A stretch of 50,297 bases of DNA, taken from positions 1 to 50,297 of the forward strand of contig REED01000061.1 of the NCBI GenBank assembly GCA_007695225.1. The letters run 5' to 3'. How positions within the stretch are numbered: position 1 is the first letter of the stretch; every line of letters begins with the position of its first letter. The DNA comes from Gemmatimonadales bacterium. Lineage in GTDB: Bacteria; Gemmatimonadota; Gemmatimonadetes; Longimicrobiales; Gaopeijiaceae. Positions 1 through 8,104 of the stretch are shown here, in pieces. The translations under genes and the position numbers were made by a program. The notes beneath the pieces were generated by a model. It was given only the letters and a program-made list of their open reading frames with translations, made no database searches and had not been told where the DNA came from.

Positions 1-153
1 CCCCGGGCCGATCAGGACCTCGCCCAGACCCTCGTCACCGCAAACCTCCAGCGCGGCACCTCACCCGACGGCTGGACCGCCGCCGTCGACTGGTCCCGGG
101 AACAGGACGTCCCGGATCAGGTCTACTTCCCTGCCATCGAGGCGCTGGGGTAG
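1..153 (+). CDS. C-terminal end of an unidentified protein (5' end outside window)
   Basis: The first frame is open from base 1 to a TAG at 151-153 and gives 50 residues ending in PAIEALG. The codons have the same GC-rich third positions as the neighbouring genes, and the frame is the only long open one here, so it looks like the tail of a real gene that starts outside the window. I do not recognise a family from this fragment; it has no membrane segment or cysteine. It converges on the DUF5916 gene, whose stop lies about 160 bases further on. The gap between them shows no clear terminator or RNA. Confidence 0.5.
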   Translation, partial: PRADQDLAQTLVTANLQRGTSPDGWTAAVDWSREQDVPDQVYFPAIEALG

Positions 154-314
154 GCGCTGCGCGAGGCGCTGGGCGAGGTCACAAGGTAGGACTCGCTGTT
201 CTGCGGCCTCCGAGCGGGGTCGGATCCGTCACCCGAAACCAGATATCAAGGCCCAGAGTCAGAACCTGGAGCAAGTCCGGTCGCGGCCAACTCAGACAGA
301 CGACGGGGCCGATA

Positions 315-2660
315 TCAGAACCGGTAGCTGTAGTTGACCTTTAGCGCCCCTCCGCGGGAAAGGGTGGTGAACTCCCGATCCAGGAGTCTCGCCACCTCGT
401 TCTGCCAGTTGTGGCTCCAGACCAGGAAGATGTCGTTTCCAGGCCGGACGATCCAACGACCCCGGGCGAAGAGACCCATCACCCGACTGACATCGTCGTA
501 CTGGACATTTCCCGTAAGAGACGTCAGGGGACTCAGGTTCCACGTCCCGGAGACCCGCGCCAGGTTCGTGTTGAAGTCCCCTTGGTCCAATCGGACCTCG
601 TTGCGCTGGTAGTTGGTGGATACGGAAACGCCTCGCCGGGGCCGCACCGTCGCCCGGAAATCCATCTGGGTCCGATCCCCATCCCAGAAATCCGACCGCT
701 CAACATCCACGCCCCCCGACAGGGTCCGACGACCGGCCGACTGAGCGCCCATGGACCAGGACCATGCGTAGTAGTCCCCTGCGGGAACCACGATGGCGTC
801 CTCACCACGTCCATGGATGGTGAACGGGTTGAGAAGCCGCTCGAATCCTCGTCCGGCCTGGATGCTGAACCGGTCTCCGCTCTCGAAATTCAGCTGGAGC
901 GGGGTCACGTTGAAGGCCCGAGTGAGGAGCCGATTGTCCATGTCCGTCAGGTACTCGAAGTAGAACTGGTGCTCCATCTGACGCACTAAAGGAAGCCACT
1001 GCGGGCGCGGCGCGATGGTGAGGGTGGGCTGGTGGCGCCGGAACCCCCGACGCTGGGCAAACCCCACTGCGGGATCCCAATCCACTCCAAAGTCCCGGTA
1101 CGAGGAGTGGAGACGGACGAGGTCGTTGGGAAAGCTCCAGCGATACCCCCGGGACCGGCGCTCCGGTGACAGGAGGTCACCCCCCGCCATCGGGTCGGTA
1201 TGGAAGATCATGAAGCCTTCGATCTGGGCGTTGAAGCGCCCCAATGCCTGGGAGGTGTAGAAGTTGAAATCTCCTCCGATGGTGTGTCGATCTTCCAGCC
1301 CCAGCCCCTCGGGATCGAAACTGGAACTCCTCCGGGTATAGATCGTCCCCACGTGGGACTGCTGGAACAGACTCCGGCGCACCCGGCCCACCGTGAAATC
1401 CTCGGCAGGCCAGAGCTGGTCCGATCCCACATCGCCGAGGACCGTCTCTCCTGTCCGGACCTGGTAGAAGCCGAGTTCGTACCGCCCGGCCTGCCCGCCC
1501 AGGCGTGCCCCGCCGCGGATGGGAACCTCCTGACCCTGCACCAGCCCTATCCGGCGGCTGAAGAAGGGATCGGCCCAGTTGAAGGAGAAGACCCCGGATC
1601 CCTCCAGGAAGAAGTCCCGCTGCTCAGGGAACCGAAGCGGGAACCGGGTCAGGTTCACCCGACGCTGGTCCACCTCCACCTCGGCGAAATCGGTGTTCAG
1701 GGTGACGGCGGCTCGAAGAGACGGGGTGATGGAGTACGTCACGTCCATTCCCACCTTCGCATCTCCTTCCCAGGGAGTCCCGGCAGAGACGGCCTGATTC
1801 CCGGAGGTGAGGGCATAGGGCTTCACCTCTACTCCCACCCCCTGGCTGATCCCGGTCAATCCACGGAGTTCACCGGCACTGGCCGGACGAAAGAGGCTTT
1901 CGTTACGCCTCCAACCGCTCCAGAGGATCTCCTCACTCCTCCGACGGATGGTCCGCTGGAAGTTGATCCCCCAGGCATCCCGGGCCGGATCGAAGTTGAG
2001 GGTGGAAAAGGGGATGCGAATCTCCGCAGACCAGCCATCGCTGAGGATCTGCGTCCGAACCTCCCAGATGCCGTCCCACCGCTTGTTGAGCCCGCCCCAG
2101 CTTCCCCCACCACCGATGAGGCCATCGCCCATGAGTCCGGCTGGGTTGATCTCGAAGAAGTAGCCCGTGCGACCATCCCGGAAGGTGTCCAGGATCCACA
2201 TGAACCGATCGTCGGTCCCCAGTCCCGCGTTTCGCTCCAACTGGTGCGCCAGGATCCCACTCGGATCGGAATCGTAGAACATGGCACCGATGTAGAGAGC
2301 CTGGGTGTCGTAGAGAATTCGGATCTCCGAGGGCTCCGAGGGCTCTCCCCCCTCCACCGGATCCTGCTGCCGGAAGTCGGTGAGGGGATGGGCCAGGCTC
2401 CAGACCTCCTCGTTCAGGAACCCGTCAATCCGGATTTCCGTCCCCGCCGGCACCTGCACCGCTTCTACTGCCGGACGAGCCTCGACCGCATTGCTCTGTC
2501 CCAGGACAGAGGCCGGCGCAAGGGCCGCCAGAACCAGGACCAGGAACAGGGAGGCGCCCCCCCCGACAGCGGGGAGTCGCTCAGGACGCGATGCCAATTC
2601 CCGCGCCTGCAATGAACCAAGGACGTGGAGCGGGAACGACGTGGGAGAAGGAAACCTCAT
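315..2660 (-). CDS. DUF5916 outer-membrane protein with N-terminal CBM9-like domain
   Basis: About 781 residues from the ATG at 2658-2660. The order is an Arg-containing leader, a hydrophobic signal segment ending ASVLG before QSNAVEA, a carbohydrate-binding family 9-like domain (IDGFLNEEVW, then LYDTQALYIGAMFYDSD), and a long beta-rich domain ending in an aromatic terminal residue (NYSYRF). That pattern fits DUF5916 proteins, which are predicted outer-membrane barrels; substrate and function are unknown. The frame can be extended 50 codons to a GTG at 2810, but that stretch only translates a 15-bp tandem repeat, so I prefer the internal ATG even though no strong ribosome site precedes it. 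It is divergent from the SDR gene. Confidence 0.75.
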   Translation of the reverse strand: MRFPSPTSFPLHVLGSLQARELASRPERLPAVGGGASLFLVLVLAALAPASVLGQSNAVEARPAVEAVQVPAGTEIRIDGFLNEEVWSLAHPLTDFRQQDPVEGGEPSEPSEIRILYDTQALYIGAMFYDSDPSGILAHQLERNAGLGTDDRFMWILDTFRDGRTGYFFEINPAGLMGDGLIGGGGSWGGLNKRWDGIWEVRTQILSDGWSAEIRIPFSTLNFDPARDAWGINFQRTIRRRSEEILWSGWRRNESLFRPASAGELRGLTGISQGVGVEVKPYALTSGNQAVSAGTPWEGDAKVGMDVTYSITPSLRAAVTLNTDFAEVEVDQRRVNLTRFPLRFPEQRDFFLEGSGVFSFNWADPFFSRRIGLVQGQEVPIRGGARLGGQAGRYELGFYQVRTGETVLGDVGSDQLWPAEDFTVGRVRRSLFQQSHVGTIYTRRSSSFDPEGLGLEDRHTIGGDFNFYTSQALGRFNAQIEGFMIFHTDPMAGGDLLSPERRSRGYRWSFPNDLVRLHSSYRDFGVDWDPAVGFAQRRGFRRHQPTLTIAPRPQWLPLVRQMEHQFYFEYLTDMDNRLLTRAFNVTPLQLNFESGDRFSIQAGRGFERLLNPFTIHGRGEDAIVVPAGDYYAWSWSMGAQSAGRRTLSGGVDVERSDFWDGDRTQMDFRATVRPRRGVSVSTNYQRNEVRLDQGDFNTNLARVSGTWNLSPLTSLTGNVQYDDVSRVMGLFARGRWIVRPGNDIFLVWSHNWQNEVARLLDREFTTLSRGGALKVNYSYRF

Positions 2661-2678
2661 CGGGATCTGCGCATCCAG

Positions 2679-2723
2679 GTGTGGGGACTCGAAGTGTGGA
2701 GACTCGAAGTGTGGAGACTCGAA
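2679..2723. repeat. Three tandem 15-bp repeats in a divergent intergenic region
   Basis: Three head-to-tail copies of GTGTGGAGACTCGAA (the first with GGG for GAG) lie just upstream of the DUF5916 start and about 120 bases before the SDR start. If the upstream GTG were used they would encode a repeated FESPH pentapeptide, which is not expected in a signal peptide. They are better read as non-coding, possibly regulatory, DNA between divergent genes. Confidence 0.6.
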
Positions 2724-2842
2724 ACGAAATTGTGCAAAGGGGATCCCTCTAACATACGTTTGTGGCTTACCCCGGGGCGACCCGGGGAGAGTGAAGCTCA
2801 CGAGGAGCACTCAGTAACTTGACTACCCGACGGAGGTTTTCG

Positions 2843-3628
2843 TTGAATCGACTTCAGGGGAAGCTCGTCCTCATCACCGGTGCGTCCGCCGGGATCGGCG
2901 CGGCGTGCGCCCGGGCCTTCGCTGCCCGGGGAGCCCATCTCCTCCTATCGGCTCGTCGCTTCTCCCGGCTCGAGGCCCTCCGGGATGAACTCCAGAGCGC
3001 CCACGAGACGGAGGTCCACATCGAGAAGCTGGACATCCGGGATCGGGGGGGAGTGGAGAGCTACGTCGCCCACCTCCTTTCCCAGGGACGGGTCCCCGAC
3101 ATCCTGGTGAACAACGCAGGCCTCTCGCGGGGTCTGGAGCCCTTCCACGAGGGACGGGTCGAGGACTGGGAGGAGATGATCGATACCAACGTGAAGGGTC
3201 TCCTCTACATGTCCCGGGCGGTCCTTCACCTGATGGTGGAACGGAACTCCGGACACGTGATCCACATCGGCAGCACCGCCGGAGACATCGTCTACCCCGG
3301 AGGAAACGTCTACAACGCCACCAAGTTTGCCGTGAAGGCGCTGAACCAGGGGATGAATCTGGACGTGGTGGGCACGCGCATCCGGATTTCCTCGGTGGAT
3401 CCGGGGCTGGTGGAGACGGAGTTCTCACAGGTGCGATTCCATGGAGATGAGGAACGTGCCGCCGGAGTCTACCGCGGATACACCCCACTGACCGCCGACG
3501 ACGTGGCGGATGTGGTCTGCTATGTGGCCGGAGCACCGGAGCATGTGAACCTCATGCGAACGGTGGTCTATCCCACCGACCAGCGGAATCCGTACGTTCT
3601 TCACCGGGAGACATCCACTGCCGGCTGA
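2843..3628 (+). CDS. YdfG-like short-chain dehydrogenase/reductase
   Basis: A classical SDR of 261 residues. It has the nucleotide-binding TGASAGIG (residues 12-19), NNAG (90-93), catalytic Ser144, and the YxxxK pair Tyr157/Lys161 in YNATK. The tail pattern (VDPGLVETEF, then ADDVADVVCYVAGAPEHVN) resembles the YdfG group, NADP-dependent dehydrogenases of 3-hydroxy acids such as serine and allo-threonine, expected to act in the cytoplasm. The start is set at TTG 2843 because GGAGG at 2832-2836 sits six bases upstream; an in-frame TTG at 2819 has no such site. A hairpin follows the stop. The substrate cannot be fixed from sequence. Confidence 0.85.
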   Translation: MNRLQGKLVLITGASAGIGAACARAFAARGAHLLLSARRFSRLEALRDELQSAHETEVHIEKLDIRDRGGVESYVAHLLSQGRVPDILVNNAGLSRGLEPFHEGRVEDWEEMIDTNVKGLLYMSRAVLHLMVERNSGHVIHIGSTAGDIVYPGGNVYNATKFAVKALNQGMNLDVVGTRIRISSVDPGLVETEFSQVRFHGDEERAAGVYRGYTPLTADDVADVVCYVAGAPEHVNLMRTVVYPTDQRNPYVLHRETSTAG

Positions 3629-3632
3629 GCCG

Positions 3633-3674
3633 AAGGAGTGCCCCACCGGCCCGCCCGCCGGTGGGACACTCCTT
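3633..3674 (+). terminator. Hairpin terminator after the SDR gene
   Basis: Bases 3633-3649 pair with 3658-3674 over 17 positions with one mismatch, around an 8-base loop, five bases after the SDR stop. The following sequence is only moderately T-rich (CTTC), so termination strength is uncertain. The hairpin contains the far-upstream GTG of the next frame (3638), which argues against that start for the MFS gene. Confidence 0.6.
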
Positions 3675-3721
3675 CTTCAAGCGGTCCGCGGAGAGGCTTC
3701 CATCCCTCGACTCCCAACGCT

Positions 3722-5017
3722 GTGAACGTCCCCCGCGCCCACCCCCTCCTGGTGGTCTTCACCCTCTGGCTCCTCGTCTTTTCGGCGAGCAGCCAGATCA
3801 TGATCATTGCCCCCATCCTCCCCCTGGTGGGCACCGAGCTGGGCATCACCGAGGCACTCCTGGGAACGCTGGTCTCCGCCTACTCCGTGATGGTGGGAAT
3901 CTTCGCCATCATCTCGGGTCCCTTCTCGGACCGGATCGGGAGGCGTCAGATCCTCCTGCTGGGGTCAGGGCTCATGACCCTGGCACTGGCCGCCCACGTC
4001 CTGGTAACGGGCTATATCTCCTTCCTGGCAGTCCGGATTCTGGCGGGGGTGGCGGGCGGGGTCCTGTCGGGGTCTGCGGTCTCCTATGTCGGTGACTACT
4101 TCCCCTACGACCGCAGAGGATGGGCTACCGGCTGGGTGATGAGTGGCGCAGCGTTCGGTCAGATCATCGGGATCCCCCTGGGCGTCGTCCTGGCCGGGGC
4201 CTTCGGATTCCGGACGCCCTTCTACATCTTCGCGGCCAGCATGGCGGCCACCTTCCTTCTGGTCCTCCTCCGCCTTCCGCAGCCCGACGTGAGACGGAGC
4301 CGGGACCGGGTCACCGCCGGAGGGGCCCTGAAGGAGTACGGCACCATGCTCCGGCGAAAGGAGATCGCCTCGGCAGCCGGGGCCTTCTTCCTCATGTTCC
4401 TGGGCGTCTCCCTCTTCGTGGTGTACCTGCCGACCTGGCTGGAGCGTGAGATCGGGGCCACTGCGAACCAGATCGCCATCCTCTTCCTGATCGGGGGCGT
4501 GGCCAACGTACTCGTGGGCCCCCAGGCCGGCCGGATTTCGGACCGAGCGGGCCGGAAGGGGATCATCCTCCTCTCCTGCGTAGGCCTCTCCGTCACGATG
4601 GCACTGACCACGGTGGTGGTTGGGACAGTCACCGCCGCATACCCCTGGTTCTTCCTCATCATGGGACTGGTGGCCATGCGCATAGGGCCGTTCTCCGCCC
4701 TGCTGACCGCCCTGGTACGGGACGACCGAAGGGGCTCACTTCTCAGCCTCACGGTGGCCCTGGGACAGGTGGGTTTTGCCGTGGGAGGCACCCTTTCCGG
4801 ACTCATCTACGCCTCGGTCGGATTCGGACCCACGAGCATCCTTGCGGCGGCCTCGGTGATGGGGATGGGGCTGGTGGTCTGGGTCATGGTCCCCGAGCCT
4901 GGAAGGGACCTCCCCACCGATGGCTCCCTGGGGCTTTCCCCGGGCGCCGACCCCTCGACGCCATCCGGTAGCAGGCTTCCGGAGGAGGATGGGAGCGTGG
5001 ACGACCCCGCCCGATGA
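3722..5017 (+). CDS. MFS transporter
   Basis: About 431 residues from GTG 3722, with some twelve hydrophobic segments and an MFS motif-A-like loop after the second helix (GPFSDRIGRRQ, about residues 65-75). This is the fold of proton-driven inner-membrane transporters, often drug or metabolite exporters. The frame extends upstream to GTG 3638, but that start lies inside the hairpin after the SDR gene and the extra residues are polar and proline-rich, while GTG 3722 starts directly before the first membrane segment. No strong ribosome site is visible. The cargo is unknown, and the C-terminal tail of about 30 residues is polar. Confidence 0.8.
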   Translation: MNVPRAHPLLVVFTLWLLVFSASSQIMIIAPILPLVGTELGITEALLGTLVSAYSVMVGIFAIISGPFSDRIGRRQILLLGSGLMTLALAAHVLVTGYISFLAVRILAGVAGGVLSGSAVSYVGDYFPYDRRGWATGWVMSGAAFGQIIGIPLGVVLAGAFGFRTPFYIFAASMAATFLLVLLRLPQPDVRRSRDRVTAGGALKEYGTMLRRKEIASAAGAFFLMFLGVSLFVVYLPTWLEREIGATANQIAILFLIGGVANVLVGPQAGRISDRAGRKGIILLSCVGLSVTMALTTVVVGTVTAAYPWFFLIMGLVAMRIGPFSALLTALVRDDRRGSLLSLTVALGQVGFAVGGTLSGLIYASVGFGPTSILAAASVMGMGLVVWVMVPEPGRDLPTDGSLGLSPGADPSTPSGSRLPEEDGSVDDPAR

Positions 5018-5075
5018 CCCCGGACTTACCACCCACCCCTCCGTCCCCCCATACCTGCGGGTTCGAATCGCCCTT

Positions 5076-5086
5076 GTTAGATTGGA
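5076..5086 (+). promoter_or_regulatory. Possible -10 region shared with the accA leader
   Basis: GTTAGATTGGA occurs 74 bases before the receiver/PIG-L start, and GTTAGAATTGGA occurs at 7075-7086 ahead of accA. Both contain a TAGA(A/T)T hexamer close to a -10 box. No convincing -35 box is visible at either place, so this is a weak call. Confidence 0.25.
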
Positions 5087-5159
5087 TCCCATGAAGCGGT
5101 TTGGCACCGCTCTCCCCGGGTTCACCCCCACCGTCCGCATCCTCCTGGACCCTCCCTGA

Positions 5160-6392
5160 ATGGAACATCCCTCCAGTTCGGACCGAGACCCCAGGCGCCT
5201 CCTCCTGGTCGAGGACGACGTAGATCAAGCCCATCTGTTGAAGTACCTCCTGGAAGCCGGTGGAGCACTGGCTGTGACCCTTGCCCAGGACGGACTCCGG
5301 GCGATGCAGTTCCTCGAGGAATCGGACTGGGACCTCCTCATCACGGACATCAACCTCCCCGGCGCCGGCGGGATCGAGGTGGTGGAAGCGTCGCGACGGC
5401 TCCGGCCGGAGCTACCCATCCTGGCCACCACCGGATACACCGGGCCGGAGTACGGCGACAGGGCTCGAGAACGGGGAGCCGACGCCGTTCTCATCAAGCC
5501 GTTGGACCGGGACGACCTCCTCCACCACGTCGAGACCCTCCTGGCCAGTCGAGACGGAACCCCAGGAGTCTCGGCTGACCTTGCGCCGCCCCCCCATGCC
5601 GAAGATCCACGGGAGTCGGAGCAGAACGTCCTTGTTCTCAGCGTCCGCCCCGGGGATGCCGAGGCGGGCTGTGGTGGAGCGATCCTGGCTCACGTCGAAC
5701 GTGGTGACCAGGTGGTCCTCCTCCATCTCGCCCGAATCCCCCCCCTTCCCGAGATGGGGAGCCCGTCGGGGCGGGCCCCGGCCTCCACAGCCGCGTCAGA
5801 AACGGTGGGTGGTTCCGAATCGGACCAGGCAACGGACCAGGTGTCACATGAGGAGTCGGATAGCGCGTCCGATCGGGACCGGGAAGCCATAAAGGGGGCA
5901 GGCCGGCGCCTGGGGGCCCGCACCTTCATCACCGCCCGGGAGGATCCGGGGGAGGAGGCGCGAGCGGACCTTGTCCGGTTGGTGGCAGGCGCCATCGTGG
6001 AACTGCGACCCGACGTCCTCTATCTCCCCACCGCCCATCACCCCCTTCTCCGTCATCAGACCGTGCACGAGGCGGCCATCGCGGCAGCGACCGACGTACC
6101 CGCCATCCTGGCCTACGACCCGGGAGACGCCTCTTCGTCCTTCGCCCCGGAGCTCTTCGTCACCCTTGGGGAGACCCGCATGGATGAGAAGCTGCGGGTC
6201 ACCTCGGGCTACGACCACTGGGGGATCAACCGCCTTCAGTCGGGGGCGATCCGCGCCTCCGCCGCATTCTGGGCCCGATACACCGACGGCTCCCTGGCGG
6301 AGGGGCTGGAGGTCGTGCGGGACGGGTCCAGTCCCCTCCCCTTCACTTCCTCCCCGCGGCATCCCGTTGGCGATGTCGAGGAGACCGAATGA
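5160..6392 (+). CDS. Response-regulator receiver fused to a degenerate PIG-L (LmbE-like) domain
   Basis: 410 residues. The N-terminus is a complete receiver domain: acidic cluster E18/D19/D20, phospho-acceptor Asp63 in ITDINLP, Thr90/91 and Lys113. After a linker, residues 156-178 (NVLVLSVRPGDAEAGCGGAI) match the first motif of PIG-L/LmbE N-acetyl-sugar deacetylases. The canonical AHPDD is here SVRPGD, so the zinc-ligand His is Arg163 and the catalytic first Asp is Gly165; only Asp166 remains. The later His-rich motif (HHPLLRHQTVHE, 293-304) is kept. A low-complexity Ser/Asp/Glu stretch (about 200-240) interrupts the domain. There is no kinase nearby. It overlaps the LOG gene by 4 bp. It probably senses or binds rather than deacetylates; that is inference. 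Confidence 0.8.
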   Translation: MEHPSSSDRDPRRLLLVEDDVDQAHLLKYLLEAGGALAVTLAQDGLRAMQFLEESDWDLLITDINLPGAGGIEVVEASRRLRPELPILATTGYTGPEYGDRARERGADAVLIKPLDRDDLLHHVETLLASRDGTPGVSADLAPPPHAEDPRESEQNVLVLSVRPGDAEAGCGGAILAHVERGDQVVLLHLARIPPLPEMGSPSGRAPASTAASETVGGSESDQATDQVSHEESDSASDRDREAIKGAGRRLGARTFITAREDPGEEARADLVRLVAGAIVELRPDVLYLPTAHHPLLRHQTVHEAAIAAATDVPAILAYDPGDASSSFAPELFVTLGETRMDEKLRVTSGYDHWGINRLQSGAIRASAAFWARYTDGSLAEGLEVVRDGSSPLPFTSSPRHPVGDVEETE

Positions 6393-7033
6393 CATCCACC
6401 GAACCGTCCTCCTCCGACGACACCTCCCTGGCCGCATCGTCGGACCCATCCCTCCGCTGGCTCTGCGTCTTCTGCGGATCCTCCGCCGGGGAGGATTCCC
6501 GGTACCTGGATGCGGCCACCCGCCTGGGGAAGGTCCTCCTGGAACGTGAGATCGGTTTGGTCTATGGCGGCTCCAGGGTAGGCCTCATGGGGCGCCTGGC
6601 CGATACGGTCATGGGGGGAGGCGGGGAAGTGGTGGGGGTGATTCCACGAGCCCTGATGAACCGGGAGGTAGCCCACCAGGGGCTCACCGAACTCCTGATC
6701 ACCGACTCCATGCATGCCCGCAAGTCGCAGATGGTGGAGCGCTCTGATGCCTTCGTGGCGGCTCCGGGGGGAATCGGCACCCTGGAAGAGTTCTTCGAAG
6801 TGCTGACCTGGGCCCAGTTGGGGCTCCACCGGAAGCCCTGCGGCCTCCTCAATGCACGGGGGTATTTCGACCCCCTCATCCACCTTCTTGACCACGGGGT
6901 TCGAGAGGGCTTCATCCAGAAGGCCCATCGCTCCATGGTCCTGGTGGAAGCGGACGCTGGAATGCTACTGGATCGGATCTCCGGATACGATCCTCCCCCC
7001 GTCCCGCGATGGATTCGTCCAGGGGAGACCTGA
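6389..7033 (+). CDS. LOG-family phosphoribohydrolase (TIGR00730 type)
   Basis: 214 residues with the family signature PGGIGTLEE (126-134), the preceding MHARKSQM, and an N-terminal Rossmann-like strand (LCVFCGSS, then GLVYGGSRVGLMG). LOG proteins cleave nucleoside 5'-monophosphates such as cytokinin ribotides to the free base and ribose 5-phosphate in the cytoplasm; the bacterial role is often general nucleotide salvage or housekeeping. The first 22 residues are a polar extension before the domain. It overlaps the preceding gene by ATGA, so the two are co-translated. The substrate is not fixed by sequence. Confidence 0.88.
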   Translation: MTSTEPSSSDDTSLAASSDPSLRWLCVFCGSSAGEDSRYLDAATRLGKVLLEREIGLVYGGSRVGLMGRLADTVMGGGGEVVGVIPRALMNREVAHQGLTELLITDSMHARKSQMVERSDAFVAAPGGIGTLEEFFEVLTWAQLGLHRKPCGLLNARGYFDPLIHLLDHGVREGFIQKAHRSMVLVEADAGMLLDRISGYDPPPVPRWIRPGET

Positions 7034-7074
7034 GCCCCTTCCCCTCCGACCCTTCTCGGGTCCGGGCCCACTCC

Positions 7075-7086
7075 GTTAGAATTGGA
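7075..7086 (+). promoter_or_regulatory. Possible -10 region upstream of accA
   Basis: GTTAGAATTGGA contains TAGAAT (7077-7082), one base from the TATAAT consensus, and resembles the element at 5076-5086. It lies about 50 bases before the preferred accA start. No -35 box is evident. Confidence 0.3.
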
Positions 7087-7137
7087 ATCCGACTTCAACC
7101 GGAACTTCCTTCGTCAGAGACCTGCTCGGGAGGCCCC

Positions 7138-8100
7138 TTGGGTGCCACGCCTCATCTTTCCTTCGAACGGGACATGGTCGAGGTCCAGGAGCAGATCGAA
7201 AAGCTCCTGGAACTGGCCGAAAAGAAAGGCCTGAACGTCTCCAGCGAGTTGGGTGAACTCAGGGAGAAGCTGAACGCCCTTCGCCACGAGACCTACCAAA
7301 ACCTTTCCCCCATCGATCAGGTCCAGGTGGCTCGTCATCCCCGACGACCCTACACCCTGGACTACATCCATCGGATCTTCACGGACTGGATCGAACTCCA
7401 CGGCGACCGGGCGTTCCGCGACGACGCCGCCATCGTGGCGGGATGGGCACGCCTGGACGGAGAATCGGTCATGGTCATCGGCCATCAGAAGGGCCGGGAC
7501 ATGAAGGCGAACCTCCACCGGAACTTCGGGATGCCCCATCCGGAGGGCTATCGGAAGGCCCTGCGCCTCATGCGGATTGCGGAGAAATTCGGGCGTCCCG
7601 TCGTTACCCTCATCGACACTCCCGGAGCCTATCCGGGGATCGGCGCGGAGAAGCGGGGACAGGCGGAGGCCATCGCCATGAATCTCCGGGAGATGGCCCG
7701 ACTCCAGGTCCCGCTCATCTCGGTGGTCATCGGAGAGGGAGGCTCGGGAGGAGCCCTGGCCCTGGGGGTCACCGATCGCATCCTCATGCTGGAGCACGCC
7801 ATCTACTCGGTCATCTCTCCGGAGGGGTGCGCCGCCATTCTCTGGCGATCCGCTGAGCATCGGGACAAAGCAGCCCATGCCCTCAAGCTCACCTCCTCCG
7901 ACCTCCATCGGCTGGGCGTCTGCGATGAGGTCATCCCCGAACCGGCCGGCGGTGCCCACGCCGACTGGGATGCCACGGCCTCGGCCCTGGGCGAAGGGCT
8001 CCGCCGCCATCTTGCCCAACTGAAGACCCTCTCGCCTCAGGAACGCAGAGAGGTACGCTGGGCCAAGTTCGAGGCCATGGGCGCCTGGCAGGAGGCCTGA
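7138..8100 (+). CDS. accA: Acetyl-CoA carboxylase carboxyltransferase subunit alpha
   Basis: About 320 residues, the usual length for AccA. It has the N-terminal helical segment beginning HLSFERD and the crotonase-fold carboxyltransferase core (LHGDRAFRDDAAIVAGWARL, then IDTPGAYPGIGAEKRGQ, GEGGSGGALALG and SPEGCAAILWR). With AccD it moves carboxyl from carboxybiotin to acetyl-CoA, the first step of fatty-acid synthesis. I start it at TTG 7138, preceded by GGGAGG at 7128-7133 (spacing short, four bases), because the conserved N-terminal motif needs a start before the ATG at 7174. The frame is open further upstream to 7009, overlapping the LOG gene, without support. No accD is in the window. 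Confidence 0.93.
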   Translation: MGATPHLSFERDMVEVQEQIEKLLELAEKKGLNVSSELGELREKLNALRHETYQNLSPIDQVQVARHPRRPYTLDYIHRIFTDWIELHGDRAFRDDAAIVAGWARLDGESVMVIGHQKGRDMKANLHRNFGMPHPEGYRKALRLMRIAEKFGRPVVTLIDTPGAYPGIGAEKRGQAEAIAMNLREMARLQVPLISVVIGEGGSGGALALGVTDRILMLEHAIYSVISPEGCAAILWRSAEHRDKAAHALKLTSSDLHRLGVCDEVIPEPAGGAHADWDATASALGEGLRRHLAQLKTLSPQERREVRWAKFEAMGAWQEA

Positions 8101-8104
8101 GGCC

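Noticed and set aside
2661..2810. 50-codon N-terminal extension of the DUF5916 protein
   Set aside because: It translates the 15-bp repeats and lacks a ribosome site; a signal peptide is better placed from the ATG at 2660.
3638..3721. Upstream GTG start of the MFS transporter
   Set aside because: It lies inside the hairpin following the SDR gene and adds only polar residues before the first membrane segment.
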